Source of the DNA: Parapristionchus giblindavisi
Lineage: Eukaryota > Nematoda > Chromadorea > Rhabditida > Diplogasteridae
Length of the DNA: 64,000 nt
Assembly (NCBI GenBank): GCA_943737045.1
Contig: CALSFV010000346.1
Span: 238,801 to 302,800, forward strand
Direction: 5' to 3'
Made by a program: the position numbers and the translations under genes. The notes under the pieces are model-generated. The model ran no database searches. It worked only from the letters and a program-made list of their open reading frames with translations, and was not told where the DNA came from. This document shows positions 62,083-64,000 of this stretch, in pieces; position 1 is the stretch's first letter; every line of letters starts with the position of its first letter.

Positions 62083-64000
62083 TAAAAATCAATATATCAT
62101 TTCTATTTTATTAATTTTCAAACTTCCCCTAACTTCCCCTATCATCCCCTATCTTCCCCTAACATCCCCTATCTTCCCCTAACTTCCCCTATCTTCCCCT
62201 AGCATCCCCTATCATCCCCTATCTTCCCTTATTAAAAATCAATATATCATTTCTATTTTATTAATTTTCAAACTTCCCCTAACTTCCCCTATCATCCCCT
62301 ATCTTCCCCTAACATCCCCTATCTTCCCCTAACTTCCCCTATCACCCCCTATCTTCACCTATCTTCCCCTATCTTCCCCTATTAAAATCAATATATCATT
62401 TCTATTTTATTAATTTTCAAACTTCCCCTATCTTCCCCTATCATCCCCTATCACCCCCTATCTTCCCTTATCTTCCCCTATTAAAAATCAATATATCATT
62501 TCTATTTTATTAATTTTCAAACTTCCCCTATCTTCCCCTATCATCCCCTATCATCCCCTATCTTCCCCTATCTTCCCCTAATAAAAATCAATATATCATT
62601 TCTATTTTATTAACTTTCAAACTTCCCCTAACTTCCCCTATCATCCCCTATCTTCCCCTATCTTCCCCTATCATCCCCTATCTTCCCCTATCTTCCCCTA
62701 TCTTCCCCTATTAAAAATCAATATATCATTTCTATTTTATTAATTTTCAAACTTCCCCTATCTTCCCCTATCATCCCCTATCATCCCCTATCTTCCCTTA
62801 TCTTCCCCTATTAAAAATCAATATATCATTTCTATTTTATTAATTTTCAAACTTCCCCTAACTTCCCCTATCATCCCCTATCTTCCCCTAACATCCCCTA
62901 TCTTCCCCTAACTTCCCCTATCACCCCCTATCTTCACCTATCTTCCCCTATCTTCCCCTATTAAAATCAATATATCATTTCTATTTTATTTATTTTCAAA
63001 CTTCCCCTAACTTCCCCTATCATCCCCTATCATCCCCTATCTTCCCTTATCTTCCCCTATTAAAAATCAATATATCATTTATATTTTATTAATTTTCAAA
63101 CTTCCCCTAACTTCCCCTATCTTCCCCTAGCATCCCCTATCATCCCCTATCTTCCCATATTAAAAATCAATATATCATTTCTATTTTATTAATTTTCAAA
63201 CTTCCCCTAACTTCCCCTATCATCCCCTATCTTCCCCTAACATCCCCTATCTTCCCCTAACTTCCCCTATCACCCCCCTATCTTCACCTATCTTCCCCTA
63301 TCTTCCCCTATTAAAATCAATATATCATTTCTATTTTATTAATTTTCAAACTTCCCCTATCTTCCCCTATCATCCCCTATCACCCCCTATCTTCCCTTAT
63401 CTTCCCCTATTAAAAATCAATATATCATTTCTATTTTATTAATTATCAAACTTCCCCTATCTTCCCCTATCATCCCCTATCTTCCCCTAACATCCCCTAT
63501 CTTCCCCTAACTTCCCCTATCTTCCCCTAGCATCCCCTATCATCCCCTATCTTCCCTTATTAAAAATCAATATATCATTTCTATTTTATTAATTTTCAAA
63601 CTTCCCCTAACTTCCCCTATCATCCCCTATCATCCCCTATCATCCCCTATCTTCCCCTAACATCCCCTATCTTCCCCTATCACCCCCTATCTTCACCTAT
63701 CTTCCCCTATCTTCCCCTATTAAAATCAATATATCATTTCTATTTTATTAATTTTCAAACTTCCCCTATCTTCCCCTATCATCCCCTATCACCCCCTATC
63801 TTCCCTTATCTTCCCCTATTAAAAATCAATATATCATTTCTATTTTATTAATTTTCAAACTTCCCCTATCTTCCCCTATCATCCCCTATCATCCCCTATC
63901 TTCCCCTATCTTCCCCTAATAAAAATCAATATATCATTTCTATTTTATTAACTTTCAAACTTCCCCTAACTTCCCCTATCATCCCCTATCTTCCCCTATC

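Larger units (their letters stand above)
40400..64000. repeat. Satellite 2: C-rich decamers alternating with a 40-bp AT block
   Basis: This array runs to the right window edge and is broken only by the two foldback elements. The C-rich part is a string of decamers: CTTCCCCTAT, CATCCCCTAT, CTTCCCCTAA, CATCCCCTAG-type variants, CACCCCCTAT, CTTCACCTAT and CTTCCCTTAT. After five to fourteen decamers comes an AT-rich block that starts TAAAAATCAATATATCATTT and ends in TTTTCAAA. The block is 40 bp, or 39 bp where the starting A run is one shorter, so almost everything stays in a 10-bp register. Unit lengths are therefore about 100 bp and upward in steps of 10. I see no gene, RNA gene or unique sequence in it outside the two inserted elements. 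Confidence 0.96.

Noticed and set aside
40400..64000. Telomeric repeat (CCCCTAA / TTAGGGG words)
   Set aside because: CCCCTAA occurs only within 10-bp units among CCCCTAT and CCCCTAG variants and is separated by AT blocks. There is no simple 5-8-bp telomere array.

Overview
This window contains no protein-coding gene that I can support. It is satellite DNA from a eukaryote. The nucleosome-sized monomers in higher-order repeats, the foldback DNA transposons and a LINE-like peptide remnant suggest an animal, and the style of the inserted elements is most like arthropods. The species is not identifiable from what I can see. Functionally the region looks like pericentromeric or centromeric heterochromatin, which is an inference from repeat architecture alone.

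Region 1 (1-40399) is one uninterrupted head-to-tail array of two related monomers that I call A (168 bp, roughly 180 copies) and B (164 bp, about 63 copies). A and B align along their whole length but have diverged strongly. B monomers are separated by one to six A monomers, which gives higher-order periods of 332, 500, 668, 836, 1004 and 1174 bp. On top of this are recent segmental duplications of about 1500, 1662, 1833, 3844 and 4509 bp. The monomers carry short dyad symmetries. One of them keeps its position in A and B although its sequence has changed on both arms.

Region 2 (40400-64000) is a different satellite with an abrupt boundary to the first. It is built almost wholly on a 10-bp lattice: C-rich decamers of the type CTTCCCCTAT alternate with a 40-bp (or 39-bp) AT-rich block. 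The minus strand therefore carries GGGG runs every 10 nt over kilobases, a dense potential G-quadruplex track. The first 440 bp next to the boundary contain an inverted segment of about 255 bp.

The second satellite is interrupted by two foldback (long inverted repeat) DNA elements, each with a clean target-site duplication. One is 1330 bp at 50715-52044, in a TA target. The other is 2799 bp at 54925-57723, in a TTAA target, and contains a smaller nested inverted-repeat element, a weak LINE-like peptide remnant and a Pol III B-box-like motif. The arms of the 2.8-kb element also carry a stretch that closely matches the monomer end of the first satellite, which hints at a shared origin.

Nothing here behaves as an operon or gene system. 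The long open frames on the minus strand of region 1 follow from A being a multiple of 3 bp long, and I do not call them genes. All counts, boundaries and identities were read by eye.
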